Below are positions 1 through 12,258 of a stretch of 64,000 bases of DNA, one piece after another (within the stretch, counting starts at the first letter, position 1; each line of letters begins with the position of its first letter). The position numbers were made by a program, and so were the translations under genes. The DNA is from Echinarachnius parma (Eukaryota > Echinodermata > Echinoidea > Clypeasteroida > Echinarachniidae): contig JBAMJV010007476.1 in the NCBI GenBank assembly GCA_037951105.1, positions 62,001 to 126,000 on the forward strand, written 5' to 3'. A model generated the notes under the pieces. That model did no database searches, had not been told where the DNA came from, and worked only from the letters and a program-made list of their open reading frames with translations.

Positions 1-10
1 CTGCCCATGA

Positions 11-236
11 CGCGCTCGTGAAGAGTACCATACGAAACAAATTAATGTAACGTACCCAAAAACAACTAAATCTTCGACCATTGCTCAAATAATGGTCATG
101 ATTTCAAAGTAGTTACACAAAACAGGTAAAAAAGATAACTACTTTGAAATCATGACCATTATTAGAGCAATTTTTGAAGATTTAGTTGGTTTTGGGTACG
201 TTACATGTTTCGTAGGGTACACTTCACGAGCGCGGC
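11..236. repeat. Foldback element
   Basis: The arms at about 11-122 and 134-236 are reverse complements with few mismatches. Both ends carry GCGCTCGTGAAG, and the inner arms carry TAATGGTCATGATTTCAAAG. The loop is about 10 bp. No coding capacity is visible. It is a MITE-like inverted repeat whose full extent could reach past the window edge. Confidence 0.8.
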
Positions 237-1304
237 ACGGCCAGCTATAGCGGGGTAGCGTGCCGACACCGGAGTGCAGGTTTCAATTTGCGCCCCTTCC
301 CCCAGCATTTTTCCCGGCAAACTAGTGCATGGACATGGTGCAATTCGCTATACAATTGCCGCAGCCATACGCCAGATCAACAAATCTATCACTTTCATGG
401 CCTCTTCGACATTATTATTGTTATTTTCCACTGTCGACTTAGAATGCCGACATAGAAAAATACAATATAATGTCAAAGTCAAAGAGGCCATGAAAGTGAT
501 AGTTGTGTCGATCTACCATACGCCATGCACCTTTTCCCGACTTTGCGACTCGAATTCAACTTTGTCGATACTGGCGAACTCGCGATTTCCACCTCAAAAC
601 CATGCCTGAAATCTTCATTTCCTTCAGACATTTCCACCATTCTCCGATTTTGCAGATATCAGGTCGAATCTAACAAGAAAAATGACATTGACAAGGACGG
701 CGTTCTATCGATTGAGCAGGGCAGCATAACTCGCGCGAGCTGGACTGGGGGATCGTTGGGGGAGGCAAAGGGTACTATGGTACTACCGCTCTACCGTCCA
801 CGGCCGCCGTACGCGGGGTGGTTTGGGCCTAGTCAACCTGTGACGTCATCAAATTTCTCTGCACCAAATCGCCGTCAAACGGCGAAAATCGGGGTTCAGA
901 ATAAGAGTTTAAATTTGCTTTTGTTTTCTGGGCGGTGTTAGGGCTTCAAAATTAACCTTTTCATGCTCAGTATGTTCTCAGCTTTCAGAAGAGGTACAAT
1001 ATGCATATTATAGGATTTTCATTGAGTTTTCGGTTTAAGATATTGGTTTAGGGTTAGAAATCTTTGTTGGTTTTTATGAAAAATTAAATGAAATGAGGAG
1101 AATTTGTCATTGGAAAGACACGATTTATTTCTTTTTCTTCTTCTTTGGCTTCAATATTTCACATTAATTATTTCATAAATCACTTTTATCTTTGATCATA
1201 TCATTTTTTGTTGTATACCAGCGAGTTATTCATTTATTTATTCATTCATTCTTTTCAATCGACTATGCAATTCCCAGGAGAGCAAATAATGTATACAGCC
1301 AATA

Positions 1305-1305
<1 letters not shown>

Positions 1306-1365
<60 letters not shown>

Positions 1366-1366
1366 T
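1306..1366. repeat. (CA)n microsatellite
   Basis: About 60 bp of CA dinucleotides, with one CCCA interruption. The two short open frames across it are artefacts. Confidence 0.97.
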
Positions 1367-1570
1367 CTCACTTCAGTACAGAAAACAGGCCACAATATAG
1401 CAGACACACTAACACAAAATGAAACAAACACCACAGCGTATCAAATAGGATATCATGTTTAACTGAAACTGAAAGTTTGAACAAATGGGAATATCAAATA
1501 AAACCGAGTAGATCAGACAATCATGAAATCAAGAAAGCATGAATCTGTTATAAAGAACCTGGACTCAAAA

Positions 1571-1866
1571 TTAAAGGGATCTAGTAACTTTGCTGGCTTG
1601 TGAAGAAAGGGATGAATGGTTGGTATGTGTAGTTGTGTGTGGTGTGGTTGGTATAATGCACTGACTTTGTATACAGTTACGACTATCCAGTGGATAATTT
1701 ATTATCTGAACACTTCAATCGTAAATATCTTTTTAACGAAAGGGAAATTTGAAAAACCGAAACCTGTCCCATGCTTTTATTGTTAATACGAATACAACAA
1801 GGTATGAGGGAACCGCTAGAATTCCAATTGGATTTTGAGGATTTGGACAATACATTACTATTAAAG
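1571..1866. mobile_element. Family A MITE, degraded copy
   Basis: It starts with TTAAAGGGATCTAGTAAC and shares the interior words GGTATGAGGGAACCGCTAGA and GAGGATTTGGACAAT with copies at 11829, 17162, 27383, 29302 and 47719. An internal part is replaced by a TGTGTGGT-like stretch. Confidence 0.8.
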
Positions 1867-3164
1867 TGTTTATTCAAAGAAAAAGCAACATAAGCCAAGT
1901 TTCATCTTTCCAAAAAGTTCAAATCATACAGAAAATGAAAATATCACTTTCCAAGTACTCGCACATCCGAAAATTAAAACAAAAATTAAAATACTAAACG
2001 CTGCTTCAAAACCACAATCCAGTTACGAGCGGGGTCCGATAGCTGGGTGTGTTGTACTGACGTAGAGCGAGGGGTTATCCAATCAGAAGCCTCGGTTTCT
2101 ACCACATTATATACCGGATTTATACCCCTTTATACAGGGGATTCCGTGGTTGTTTAAACTATTTTCTATACAATTATGGTGGTTTAAACTGTTTGAACTA
2201 ATAAAACAACAGTTTATATTCGTTGTAAAGTTATTCTTTTATTCATTAATGTGTCTGATAAAGTAAAAATAGGTAAATAAATCACCTAGTCTGCGAGTTG
2301 AATCATACTCGCCGGCAGCATGCATGATAAGTGGAGAGCCTCGACCGTGCGCGTATGCGGTGCATTGCAGTGGACAATGCATGCAATATAATAGCGGCTA
2401 GTGCAGTGTATGTAGCTCGCTTCAATTCAGCTCGCGTAAAGTGCACTATTATCAGCTGTTTTTGCAGGTAATTGTTCTCGTATTTTGTTTTAAAAGCCCT
2501 ACAAACATGTAAGTAAAATAAGAGATAGTCTAGAATAGGTGTGATCGTAATAATCTTGCATTTTCGTTCCTTTTCGGAGCATTTTAAAAGTGCAATTACT
2601 TACAAGGCAGTCATGGCAGTTGGCGTGCAGCTAGCTAGGTAGCTAGAGCACAGCCTGTCTCGCGGGGCGGTGCCGCTGAAACTCTAGTGCGTGTTCGTAT
2701 CATTCAACTGACGGGCATTTCTTTTTTCGAGGCACGTTCAATTTGCGTCTCTCAATTTGTCAAACAAATCTCTAATTTTGGGAAAATAACCACTCATACG
2801 GTAAAATATCTACTTTTACACTAACATTGGGCAATTCTAGATTTTTGTTTCTTCATTTCCGATGTTGCAAAACGAGCGAGCGATGGACGTTGTAAACAAA
2901 ATAATGCACGCAAACTGATGTATACCGCGATATAGCAGAGAATTCACCCCCTCGTCACACGTCATCGACGTAAGCGGCGAGATCGGAGTGAATTTGGGCC
3001 TGGTTTGGAGGGTGAATTTTTCTCATTTTCAATTTCGATTTAAAAATATTTTTAAAAATTCAAAAAATCTGAATTTCTCGAGGCTTGTTAAGTACAAGAT
3101 TACCTTCACAATCATACCAAATTCGACTCAATTTATAATCAATGAGAAACCGTTTAAAGTCCCT

Positions 3165-3245
3165 TTAACCCGTTCCCTTCGAGATTCTGAAATCTCCATA
3201 GACTTTGTATGCAACCCATCCGGTTCCCGTAGTCAAGGGGTTAAA
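3165..3245. mobile_element. TTAACC micro-MITE, type copy
   Basis: This 80-bp repeat has imperfect inverted ends TTTAACCCGTTCCC and GTCAAGGGGTTAA. Its core reads GAGATTCTGAAATCTCCATA, then GACTTTGT, then CCGGTTCCCGTAG. Related copies lie at 10978-11064, 26980-27056, 31400-31473, 33401-33473, 34168-34250, 38302-38381, 38382-38459, 38682-38757, 42549-42615, 55744-55821, 56263-56341, 56733-56813 and 56961-57043, in both orientations. Confidence 0.75.
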
Positions 3246-3559
3246 AAAGTTAGTTTTTATCAGTGCTGTGACAGTAAATTTGTAGGGTGACCAACATTTT
3301 TCACTTTCCTACACTAATGATTATCCAACCTGTGTGTAGACTATACAAACAGGAAAGCGGTACAGCGTGGTTACATGATGATTACCTAACGCAGTTCCTT
3401 ATTTCCTCCTGTATTCCGCTACCACATTGTTTTACTGTCATTGTTCTTTTTTACCAGGGCCTAGTATTTGGTGTAAAGCCAAAAGACTGACAGGAAGACT
3501 GGAAGGCATGGAATGCCATTGTGAAAGAAGCTATTACACATTCCAGCAAAGGTGTGGAG

Positions 3560-3796
3560 TATGGTGGCCCTGAAGGTACATCGCGAATCGCAAACTTTGT
3601 TGCGAAATTCACGACGAAATATGCAACGTCAAATATTTCATTGCGAACTTTGTTGCGAACGTTGTTGCGAACGTTGTTGCGAACGTTGTTGCGAACGTTG
3701 TTGCGAAACTCACAATGAAATATGCGACGTTGCATATTTCGTCGTGAATTTCGCATCAAAGTTCGCGATTCGCGATGTCCCTTCAGGGCCACCATA
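3560..3796. mobile_element. 237-bp foldback element with 6-bp target duplication
   Basis: Inverted arms of roughly 95 bp start TATGGTGGCCCTGAAGG. The loop is a tandem run of the 12-mer GTTGCGAACGTT. GTGGAG occurs directly on both sides (3554-3559 and 3797-3802), which fits a 6-bp target-site duplication. The open frames inside it (CCERCCER-type) are products of the 12-mer. Confidence 0.82.
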
Positions 3797-4775
3797 GTGG
3801 AGGGCTTAAAGCGATCCATTAACTTCATTCAGTTTTTTCTAAAGTGACATTTGAGACTTAAATCATACAAATATCACTGAAAGATATGAATTTTGAGTGG
3901 AAGTTTCATAGAAAAAGAATGAGCTGTTTACCGAGTGAAAAATTAGAAATTGATGTCAGATTTTATCCTCAATCTTTCGTGCGGAGATTCTGAATTTGGA
4001 TACTGTAGCGGAACAAAGTATCGGAATTTGGATACTTTTTACTACAATCGGAAATCGTTCCAGAACGCTCTTCAAATCAATCTTAAATATCCCTATAATT
4101 AGGGCGACATTTGAGAAATCAAGACTCTTTTCATTCTTACTGTTACCATTTTAAGCCAAACAATAAGGTATACAAGAGAAGTCTGAAAGTTCCAAGTGAT
4201 TTTTGTTGTATTTGACAAAGTTAATGGATCACTTTAAGTAAGAAAGAAAAAAATATTCGGTAACAAAAGGTATCATGTATCATCCTGTCCCGCATGTCAA
4301 TGGATTGTCCTAGATAAATACAGAATAAACACACAAACACACAGAGACACGAACCAAAGAACTTATAAAATACAAACACACACAAAGACAAGCACAATTG
4401 ACACAACACAAACAGACAAATACTGATGGTAGATGTCATGTATGATGTTACTTTTATGCAAAACGATCTTACAAACATACAAACACGATCATAGAAAAAC
4501 GGCACTGACAAACCCATACACTCACACAGTACACACACATATACAATGTATGCACACAAACACACACGCACGCCCGCATACAAACATGAAAAAGCTGCAC
4601 CAACAAAAAATCTCCATTTATATGACGATCGATACCATATTGTATTTGCATGAAACACACAACCATATTAAACACACAAAAATGCAAAGACAGACAAACA
4701 AAAACAGAGACATGTACACGAACCTGCAACACACACATACTAGAGATACACACAAACAACCAGTACTGTACCTAC

Positions 4776-4902
4776 CTGACAAATGCGGGTAAGTATGAAT
4801 AACTGATAGAGGAGGTCATATTGTATACGAAGGGCAAATGCTTGGCGATGTCTGCTGTCGCCCAGTCGCTGAAATATGTGTTTAGTAGACCTTGGTCGCC
4901 AC
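4776..4902 (-). CDS. GYG1: Glycogenin exon: GGDQG loop and acceptor tyrosine
   Basis: This 127-bp exon completes G161 and encodes residues 162-202 plus two bases. It includes [10 protein letters not shown] (D163 and Q164 belong to the active site) and [10 protein letters not shown], in which Y195 aligns with the autoglucosylation tyrosine of mammalian glycogenin. The acceptor is AATCACAG and the donor CAG|GTAGGT. It is the last glycogenin exon I can recognise in the window. Confidence 0.94.
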
Positions 4903-6825
4903 CTGTGATTGAAAATAATTGAAAAAAATAATAATCACTGTTAGTTTTTATATAGTGAATTTCATTTACCACAAAGAGAACAAAAAAGAGAACAAACTTT
5001 TCACGGCTAATAGCAATAATCAATTCGTAGTTATTACATGTACATGTACTCAAATTAAAACACACAAACAAAATATCATTTCATTTCTAGAGACACACTC
5101 ATTGATCTAGAATTGAATCGTCATATTCGATGTAACAAATGAATGTCTTTGTACTATAAACTCTTGGATTATTCAGCATTTTCCTTGTGGTATTCCAGGA
5201 TGTATGTATTAGAAGATACATCAAAGGATTCATGAAGTCAAAGCTAAAATGTACAGATTACAGAATGTAAGTGGAATCCCACCCTGGAATGATGTTGCTT
5301 TCAATAGAAGCGCATGATACAAAAAAAAAACATCACTGAAAATGTGGGCAATATCAATCAAAAAGTTTGTAAAAAAAGATGTGACTGTTTAAACTTGATG
5401 ACTGGTCAGGAATTGTTTTCATAATTCCTGCTTTGTGACCTCCCTTGCAAGTTGCTGCCATATGTTTTGTAAGAATGTTGTTGCATTAGAAAGTGAATTA
5501 ATAATTGTGTGTAAGAGTATCGTCACTGTCTTCTAATCCTATCATATCATATCATTAAATTGAGTGAAAATGTGTAGTTTTTCAATTTTTGTGGAGACAA
5601 ATTGGGAAAAAAGTACAATTCTATAGATGTACAAAACATAGCGATGAGAGGCTGCTCGTAACACCCTGCAGCAATTTAGGAACCATTTAAAAAATATTAT
5701 TTTACTGTTTCACTTAAATTGTCCCTCAACGTGAATCTAATTTATCTATCAAACTAAATTGCAACCAACTTTTTTTTTTTCCAGGACCCTGTTACAGAAA
5801 GAGTTGCATGTCAGAGCCATGTGACTAAATGCCCAAATCTGATTAGCTCAGTGCATATTTTCGGACTTAACAATCGACTGCAACTCTTTCTGCAACGGGT
5901 CCCGGGGAAGATTCCCCTTTAAAACATACAGTACACTACTCATTATAGCATGTTTAACGATCCTCAATGAACGACTAGTCATCTAAAGATGCTGTCTGGT
6001 AGCCAACAGGGTAATGATCATTTAATGACATCATTGGACAAACATCTCGAAACATCTTGAAACCCATTTAGACGGAACATGCGACTCCAAACACGAGTAT
6101 CATGTCGCACACGACTTGCACGTTCGTTCATTTTGCAGTGCAGTGACTGAACATTCATGTACAGTATGTTTACGTGTAGATTGACATTATCCATCCCTGG
6201 GGATTAGCGGTTCGGGATACCTTTTAACCAGCCATCTACAACCTTTTAAACCCTCTAACCCTTTTAAATGGATAGTACAATTCTGAGCTTGCACACAGCA
6301 AGTACTGATTTTGATCTACATAAACATGTAGGCAGTTAAAGCATCTGGTGGGAGAAAGATTGTAAAAGTCTACATATTTGGTTGCCCAATTTGGGGGCAA
6401 GTAACAATGAGCATTAATGAAATTTGGTAGCCCAAAGCTATGTTTTGGTGGCCTTACACCAGCAGGCCAATTCTAATTTCGAGCCCTGTCTTTTTCCAAA
6501 TTAGGACTGTGCAACAAATTTGGAATCGTAATGTAGATTTACACTGTGCATCCCATGAAAATAGTTCAAGCTACCTTTGAATGAGTAAACTCTGACCTTT
6601 TCAACCCACCATTAAAAAGATGATTAATTCTGAGTTTGTAGCAAATACCAATTTGGAGAGGCAATTTATAGATGACTCTAAACGATTTTGCAACCAATTT
6701 GGAATCACTTCACAATCAAACATTGGGAGGCCATTTATAAGATCTGCAAATTATGAAAAACTTATTATAAATATGTAGCAACAGGTATCAAATTTACATT
6801 AAATTGTCATTGTTGTCACTATTAC

Positions 6826-6908
<83 letters not shown>

Positions 6909-9900
6909 CCATCACCCTCCTCATCAATGTCATCACTATCATTGTCAGCATCATCATCATCCTCATCATCATCAATATCATCACTATTACCATCATTTTC
7001 TTTTCATCATCATCATCATCATAACTATCCCCATCACCATCACCACAACCACCACCGACCGCGACCACTACCATCACCATCATTATAATCATCTCTACCA
7101 TCGTCACCATCATCGTCACCATCATCCTTACCATCAAAGCTGCCTTGTGTGACTGCACACTGTAGCAGTCCCCTGTATGTTTCCATTGAAGGTCTGTAGA
7201 CGAATACACCAGAGTTAAAACAGTCCGGCCATCCGACGTCGGGTGCAGCTGATAATTCTTCCCTGTCGAAAAGGTCATCTACGTTTTTTAGCACCTGTAA
7301 ACAAAATAATAAATAGAGATAAAAGAGCAATACTTAATTTTAATTATATAGAATTCATTATTGTATCAAGTTAATAGCTACAATCAAAATCGATTCACTC
7401 ATCCTACTACTCCCATGTCAAAAAGGTCATCTTACATTTTTTTCCCCTCCTTCATTATCAATACTTCATATGATTCATATTGAAAGTATGTTCAGGATAC
7501 TTTCAACTGTGTAGAAACCTATAGCCAGGGCTCCACACTCAACTTTTTTCTCAGTGGCCTGATCAGTCCAGTAAAATAACTTATTCCCCTATTCTGGTGG
7601 CCTGAAAGAAAAATTACTGGCCCCAACAATGTTATTTAATGAGTAAACATTTTACTATTCAATATATCACTCTTTGTTATTCCCTTTGATTATAGATGAA
7701 GCATGACATTGAAGAAAACAAGATTGTTCTTATTTTGTCAATGTCAGGTTGAAAATCTGCTTGCCCGATCGGGCCACCAAAATATTACTTTTATACATTT
7801 TTGCTGGCCCAAAGTGCAATTTCACTGGCCCCGGGCCAGCGGGCCAGTGTGAGTGTCGAGCCCTGCTATAGCAATGAGTCGCCTAATGACAGTTTAACCC
7901 AAGTACAGGACTGATCTTGGAAATACTTGTGCTGGGTCCACAGTGAATAATAATAATATTCTTAATTCATATAGCGCCTAATAATATGATTGATAATCAT
8001 CTCTTATGCATGTTATACTAAAAGCAAAGCGTATAAATTGGGTTAAATGACTATGTATGTATGTTATTCACTCATTTAAATATTTTGCTAGATAAAAATC
8101 GACACTTGCACTTGCCCTATTGCCCAGGGCAAGTAAAAATTGATGTTGGGCAAGTACAATTTCATAAATAGCCTAGTTTGGTTGCCTTATTGGGCAACTA
8201 AATTACTGGTCAAGTATGAGAGAACAATTCATAAATCTCATCTGGAACTCACCGGAAAGTAAGCAAAAAAAGCTTTGGACAAAGCGTTCTTTTTGGGCAA
8301 GTAAAATATGAACATTTATGATTTTACTTGCCCGAATGGGCCAATAAGGAAAAAGGTTTGTGAGGAGGCTTGTGTATTATTAACTTACCAGAACGTCTGC
8401 ATCTAAGAACACACACTTTGAGTACTGCGTTAGCCTCCAGACTGCCATCTTTGTGAACGTGATTCCTAGCTCGGGCCTCGTCAGCAGCGCTAGATGACCC
8501 TCATCGTTGCTATCCATAGGATCCACCTCCTGGATAAAGTCGTAGATCGTCGAAAGTTGTCTCCTGTAAGAATAATAGTATGAATTTACAAATTAGCAAA
8601 AGTTAACAAAATGCTTAATTACAAACAAACCATGTGCTTTTTTTAAAATCAGGGACTTGATTCATGGCCACTATGTTTTCAAGGACAATTATTGTCTAAA
8701 GAAAAATATACATTCATAAACTAAACTGAATGTTGTATTCTGCCATATTTGGGCCTGTGACCTTTGACCTCATGGATGCCAAAAATATGGTATCAGGTTA
8801 CTATGTGACAAAGGGTAGGAACAAATTTGGCCCCTAATTTTCAAAATAGCCCCCTGAAATTAGTAGGTAGCCCCTAAAATTACCACAGGGTATTTACAAA
8901 TGTGAAATATGTTGTGATATCCATCAGATTGAAAAAGTAGCCCCTCTAAAATTTCAATCTAATTCCAGCATTGGTGTGACTTAGACCCCGTTTACAGTGA
9001 GAAAAAGGCAGGGCCGGGCCAGGCCGCGGCCGAGTTGGCCCCGCAATTTTGTGCGTTTACAGTGCGAGGCCAGGCCGCGGCCTACATTGTAACCTTCCAA
9101 TATTTTGTCGTAGTGGCGCTCTGCATGTAAACAAACGATTATTTTGGGGGCGCGCCGGGGGTCACAGTGTAGATCCGGTCGCGCGCGCGCGGGATATTTC
9201 CAATGAATCTTTTCCCCAATTCCCTATGTTTATGCATGTTAAATGCACGGCGAACTTTCGAATATCACAGCTGCCCGTACCTAATATAATAATTGATTAA
9301 TCTTTGTTCTACCCTACAACACGAGAATATGGACGAGGAAGATCGACCGAAGAAAATACCATGAAAGCGTGGGTTCGATTGTTATGGTACGGCATCATTA
9401 TCCTATGACGTAATGATCCTTTCACTTCCGGGGTAACAGTTGGCCCCGCAATTGGCCGCGCAATTGGCCCCGGTGCGTTTACAGTGAGAAAAGGCCGGGC
9501 CAGGCCGAGGCCGAGACTACCTCCAGAGCTGGTCCAAATGCGCGGCCAGTTTGGCCTCGCAATTGGCCGCGCAATTGGCCCCGGTGCGTTTACAGTGCGG
9601 GGCCAGGCCGCGGCCTGGCCGCGGCCTGGCCTGGCCTGGCCTTTTGCTCACTGTAAACGGGGTCATAGTGAGTTACATGTTGGGTGTCAAATCTACTTCC
9701 AGTTGGTTTACTGGCTTACTGGCCTGTAGCCAAGGAAAATGTAGGTTTGGGCCACCAACATTTCGTTAAAACCTTGTGAGTGCCAAATTAAATTTCAAGA
9801 ACCCACTTGACCGAATTCTTCAGACATCCCGCAATTCCAAGGGGGGGGGGGGGATTTTTTACATTTATTTTTAGGGGGCTACTGTTCAAGCTTGCCTGCA

Positions 9901-11781
9901 TGAAAATAGCACTCATTGCTTTTAACTTTAGATGCAAATTTACAGCCTGGGCTCTTTTAATAATTTTCGGGGCTGATCTTGGCATTTCAGGGCTGATCTT
10001 GGCATTTCAGGGCTGATCTTGGCATTCCAGGGCTGATCTTGGCATTCCAGGGCTGATCTTGGCATTCCAGGGCTGATCTTGGCATTTCAGGGCTGATCTT
10101 GGCATTCCAGGGCTGATCTTGGCATTCCAGGGCTGATCTTGGCATTCCAGGGCTGATCTTGGCATTCCAGGGCTGATCTTGGCATTTCAGGGGGGAATTT
10201 GCCCCTAGTCCCTATATATTTTTTTTCACTGCCCCATTCAGCTACAAATCAATGAGTGGCATTGTAAGTTCAGCTTGATAAGAAGTTTGAGTGTCTGTCT
10301 TATCTACTGTGTGCATTTAGGGGAAACATATATCATTTAGATCTTATTTTATCAGTACTGTGACACGATTGTGGCACTTAGTGATAATGATTGCCCAAGA
10401 GGGCAACCAAATACATGTACCGTATTTGCCGGTGTATAAACCGCACCTGTGTATTAACCACACCCCCCCTTTTTTTTGCAAGTTTTTTTGAAAAAAGTGC
10501 GGTTAATACACCAGCAAATATGGTATGACTGAATTGAATATTATTCTGTTAGTTTGATGCCACCAGATTCAAGTTTCAGGGCACTAAAGTTTTACAGGCT
10601 TTGATTTGTACGTACAGTACATTTACTAAAGGAACTAACCAAATTACTGCAGTAAAAAGATGTTCTTGGAATCGATCTACAGAACATTATCAAAACTTTT
10701 TTGATGATAGTCGCCGACTACGACAGAACGAAAAAAAGTAAATTTCTAGCATTAATTTTGCTGAGTGTACTGTATTAAAATAACTTAAGAAATACCACTT
10801 AGGGTGATACAAATCAATCAAGTTTATGGTTCATATGATATTGCAGCCATTTCATAATTTTGTTAATGTCACATTTGACCTTACGACTGTACTCCTAATC
10901 AAATCATCTACACTTCCAATCGCACGTAACACACAACTGCACAAGTTCCAAGCTTGGTGCACTTCTGTCAAGTGGTTTTTAACCTGTTCCCTACGAGATT
11001 TCGCTATCCCCATCTAGAGTTAATACAGGCAGGGCCCACCAGGTTACCGTAGGCAATCGGTTAACCGATTCCCTACCGGAACCTAGAATACCACGTATCG
11101 AGTCTACGGAGATTGCAAACTCTTGTAGTCAATGGGTAAATTTAGATTATCAAAATAACAAGATGGAAAGACGAGCATCTCAAAAAAACATGCCTCCAGT
11201 TTCTTCGTGAGATGGGGCATAAGAGGGTTTGTCAATTTACATGCATTTATGTTAGCATTGGTTTAGCGTGGTACCTCATTTCAATTCTAGTCAGACATCA
11301 TCACCAGTGTATTTGAAGCTTCAAGGCACACTTACTAGACATTTTTTTCATATATCAGTAGAAATGGCAAACGGCAAGCATGTGAAGTGCCCAACTCTGT
11401 CTGCGGGTTTTCATAATGTATTGTATGAGAGCATGCACATCACAAACAATACTGAGAATCAAGATACAAGCTGATTAAATATTAACCCAAGAATTGTGCT
11501 ACATTTGACATTTATCATACTAATATAATTTCAGTAATGTATAAATCATCTGAATTGTATGTCAATTTTCAATTTATTTATTTTCCACATTTGATTTATA
11601 AATAACACATAAACACATGCTGGACCTTCAAGAACATACCTCATGGGTTGTGTGACCCCTGGTGTGACAATAATGGCAAGTTGTCTCGTGGTTCCGACAT
11701 CTCGGAGTGAACGTCCCACGACGAGCGCACCGTACGCGTACCGGTCATTCGTGACAAGGGTAACAAACGCTTGGTCTTCCA
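4776..11781 (-). CDS. GYG1: Glycogenin, partial gene (four exons, residues 1-202)
   Basis: Glycogenin is the cytosolic GT8 glucosyltransferase that transfers glucose from UDP-glucose to its own tyrosine and so primes glycogen synthesis. Exons 11640-11781, 8389-8563, 7132-7294 and 4776-4902 have GT/AG borders and phases that fit exactly (1, 2, 0, 1, 2). The first exon here starts with TG, so the start codon would be split A|TG by an intron. Numbering from that methionine puts the DxD motif at D102 and D104, the GGDQG loop at 161-165 and the acceptor tyrosine at Y195, the same numbers as mammalian glycogenin-1. That strongly supports the assumed start. The 5' exon carrying the A was not located. 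The C-terminal exons, including the glycogen-synthase-binding tail, were not found below 4776 and probably lie past position 1. The symbol is by family; which vertebrate paralogue is closest cannot be told. Confidence 0.93.
5783..5905. mobile_element. Short MITE with GGACCCTGTTACAG ends
   Basis: About 120 bp with inverted ends GGACCCTGTTACAGAAAGAG and CTCTTTCTGCAACGGGTCC. A related, more degraded sequence is seen at about 53395-53550. It lies in a glycogenin intron. Confidence 0.7.
6826..7131. repeat. (ATC)n microsatellite abutting a glycogenin splice donor
   Basis: A pure ATC run at about 6829-6890 passes into an imperfect ATC and ACC tract. The tract ends exactly at the donor of the 7132-7294 exon. 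In the sense direction the intron reads GTAAGGATGATGGTGACGAT. Confidence 0.93.
7132..7294 (-). CDS. GYG1: Glycogenin exon: central catalytic segment
   Basis: This 163-bp exon encodes residues 107-160 plus one base. It contains [19 protein letters not shown] and CFNSGVFVY, near-identical to the known family. The donor is GATG|GTAAGG. The intron continues directly into a (GAT)n tract in the sense direction, so an apparent long reading frame that reads through the donor into a methionine- or aspartate-rich tail is not real protein. Confidence 0.95.
7540..7870. repeat. GCCCGATCGGGCC-type interspersed repeat
   Basis: This stretch repeats words such as TGCCCGATCGGGCCACCAAA and CACTGGCCCCGGGCCAGCGG. 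Related stretches occur at 8100-8360, 15870-16010, 45990-46230 and 47115-47230, always with a 'ggcc...cgggcc...' dyad and AT-rich surroundings. No coding capacity is seen. The element boundaries could not be fixed. Confidence 0.6.
8389..8563 (-). CDS. GYG1: Glycogenin exon: RPELG region and DxD motif
   Basis: This 175-bp exon completes R48 and encodes residues 49-106. It carries the family signatures [13 protein letters not shown] and [13 protein letters not shown]102 and D104 are the manganese and UDP-binding DxD pair. The acceptor is CTTACAG and the donor GTAAGT, and both phases match the neighbouring exons. Confidence 0.95.
8984..9664. mobile_element. 681-bp TIR element, GC-rich ends
   Basis: The ends are GACCCCGTTTACAGTGAG and its inverse CTCACTGTAAACGGGGTC. 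Inside the ends are GGCCAGGCCGCGGCC tracts. A second, internal copy of the end motif lies near 9470-9500, so this may be one element inside another. Target duplications could not be resolved. The short open frames inside reflect its GC content. Confidence 0.8.
9971..10190. repeat. 20-bp tandem array, 11 copies
   Basis: Eleven uninterrupted copies of GGCTGATCTTGGCATTCCAG differ only by C or T at one position. The order along the array is T, T, C, C, C, T, C, C, C, C, T. It sits inside an AGGGGGCTA / GCCCCTA-type repeat in a glycogenin intron. Confidence 0.97.
10978..11064. mobile_element. TTAACC micro-MITE copy
   Basis: It reads TTTTTAACCTGTTCCCTACG, then GAGTTAATACAG, then CCCACCAGGTTACCGTAGG and ends CGGTTAA. 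It is followed directly by a second, diverged unit that ends near 11140. Confidence 0.65.
11640..11781 (-). CDS. GYG1: Glycogenin exon: start and first Rossmann strand
   Basis: This 142-bp exon gives residues 1-47 plus two bases of codon 48. It contains the glycogenin N-terminal pattern [19 protein letters not shown], the UDP-glucose-binding first strand and helix of the GT8 fold. The acceptor reads TTTGTGCAG|TG and the donor ATGAG|GTATGT. The exon begins two bases into the presumed ATG. Two degraded copies of its 5' part lie just upstream at 12259-12358 and 12472-12561. Confidence 0.93.
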
Positions 11782-11828
11782 CTGCACAAATGAAACGAGA
11801 GAAAAGGAGAAAGAGTGAATATAGATTG

Positions 11829-12213
11829 TTAAAGGGACTTAGTAACATTGTCCAAATCCTCAAAATAAAATTTTAATTCTAGCGGTTCCCTTATACCTTG
11901 TTGTATTTGTATTAACAATAAAATCATGGGACAGGTTTCGGTTTTTCAAATTCCCTTTCGTTACAAAGATATGTATGATTGAAGTATTCAGATAAGAAAA
12001 ACTCCGGTCGAGTTTTTCTTCCGTGTACAAAGTGAGTGCAGTGAGTTACTGAATATCACTTTGCATTTTCGCTCATTTCTTGGCCATACAATGTCCATTT
12101 GACTTGAAATTTTCACACAATACCCTGTGGATATATGAGATAACAACAATATACATTGCATCAACCATTCATCACTTTTTGCACATGTCAACAAAGTTAC
12201 TAGATCCCTTTTT
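11829..12213. mobile_element. Family A MITE
   Basis: About 385 bp with ends TTAAAGGGACTTAGTAACAT and GTTACTAGATCCCTTTTTAA. It lies in intron 1 of glycogenin, between the real exon and its two degraded copies. An internal hairpin AGAAAAACTCCG...GAGTTTTTCT is shared with the copy at 17162. Confidence 0.9.
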
Positions 12214-12258
12214 AAAAGAGCATAAGTTTGGAGTTAAGACACTTTTGAATGTTTCATA

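Larger units (their letters stand above)
237..4775. other. Non-coding: presumed glycogenin intron, repeats only
   Basis: No coding exon was recognised here. The expected next glycogenin segment (FG.SAK..HFLG-like) was looked for by eye on the minus strand and not seen. The stretch holds a family A MITE, a micro-MITE, a 237-bp foldback element, a CA microsatellite and scattered degenerate CA-rich DNA at 4320-4770. Open frames at 4221-4792 are by-products of the CA-rich composition. Confidence 0.6.

Noticed and set aside
6799-7278. Long minus-strand frame rich in M, V and D
   Set aside because: It is a glycogenin exon read in a shifted frame and through its donor into a GAT microsatellite.
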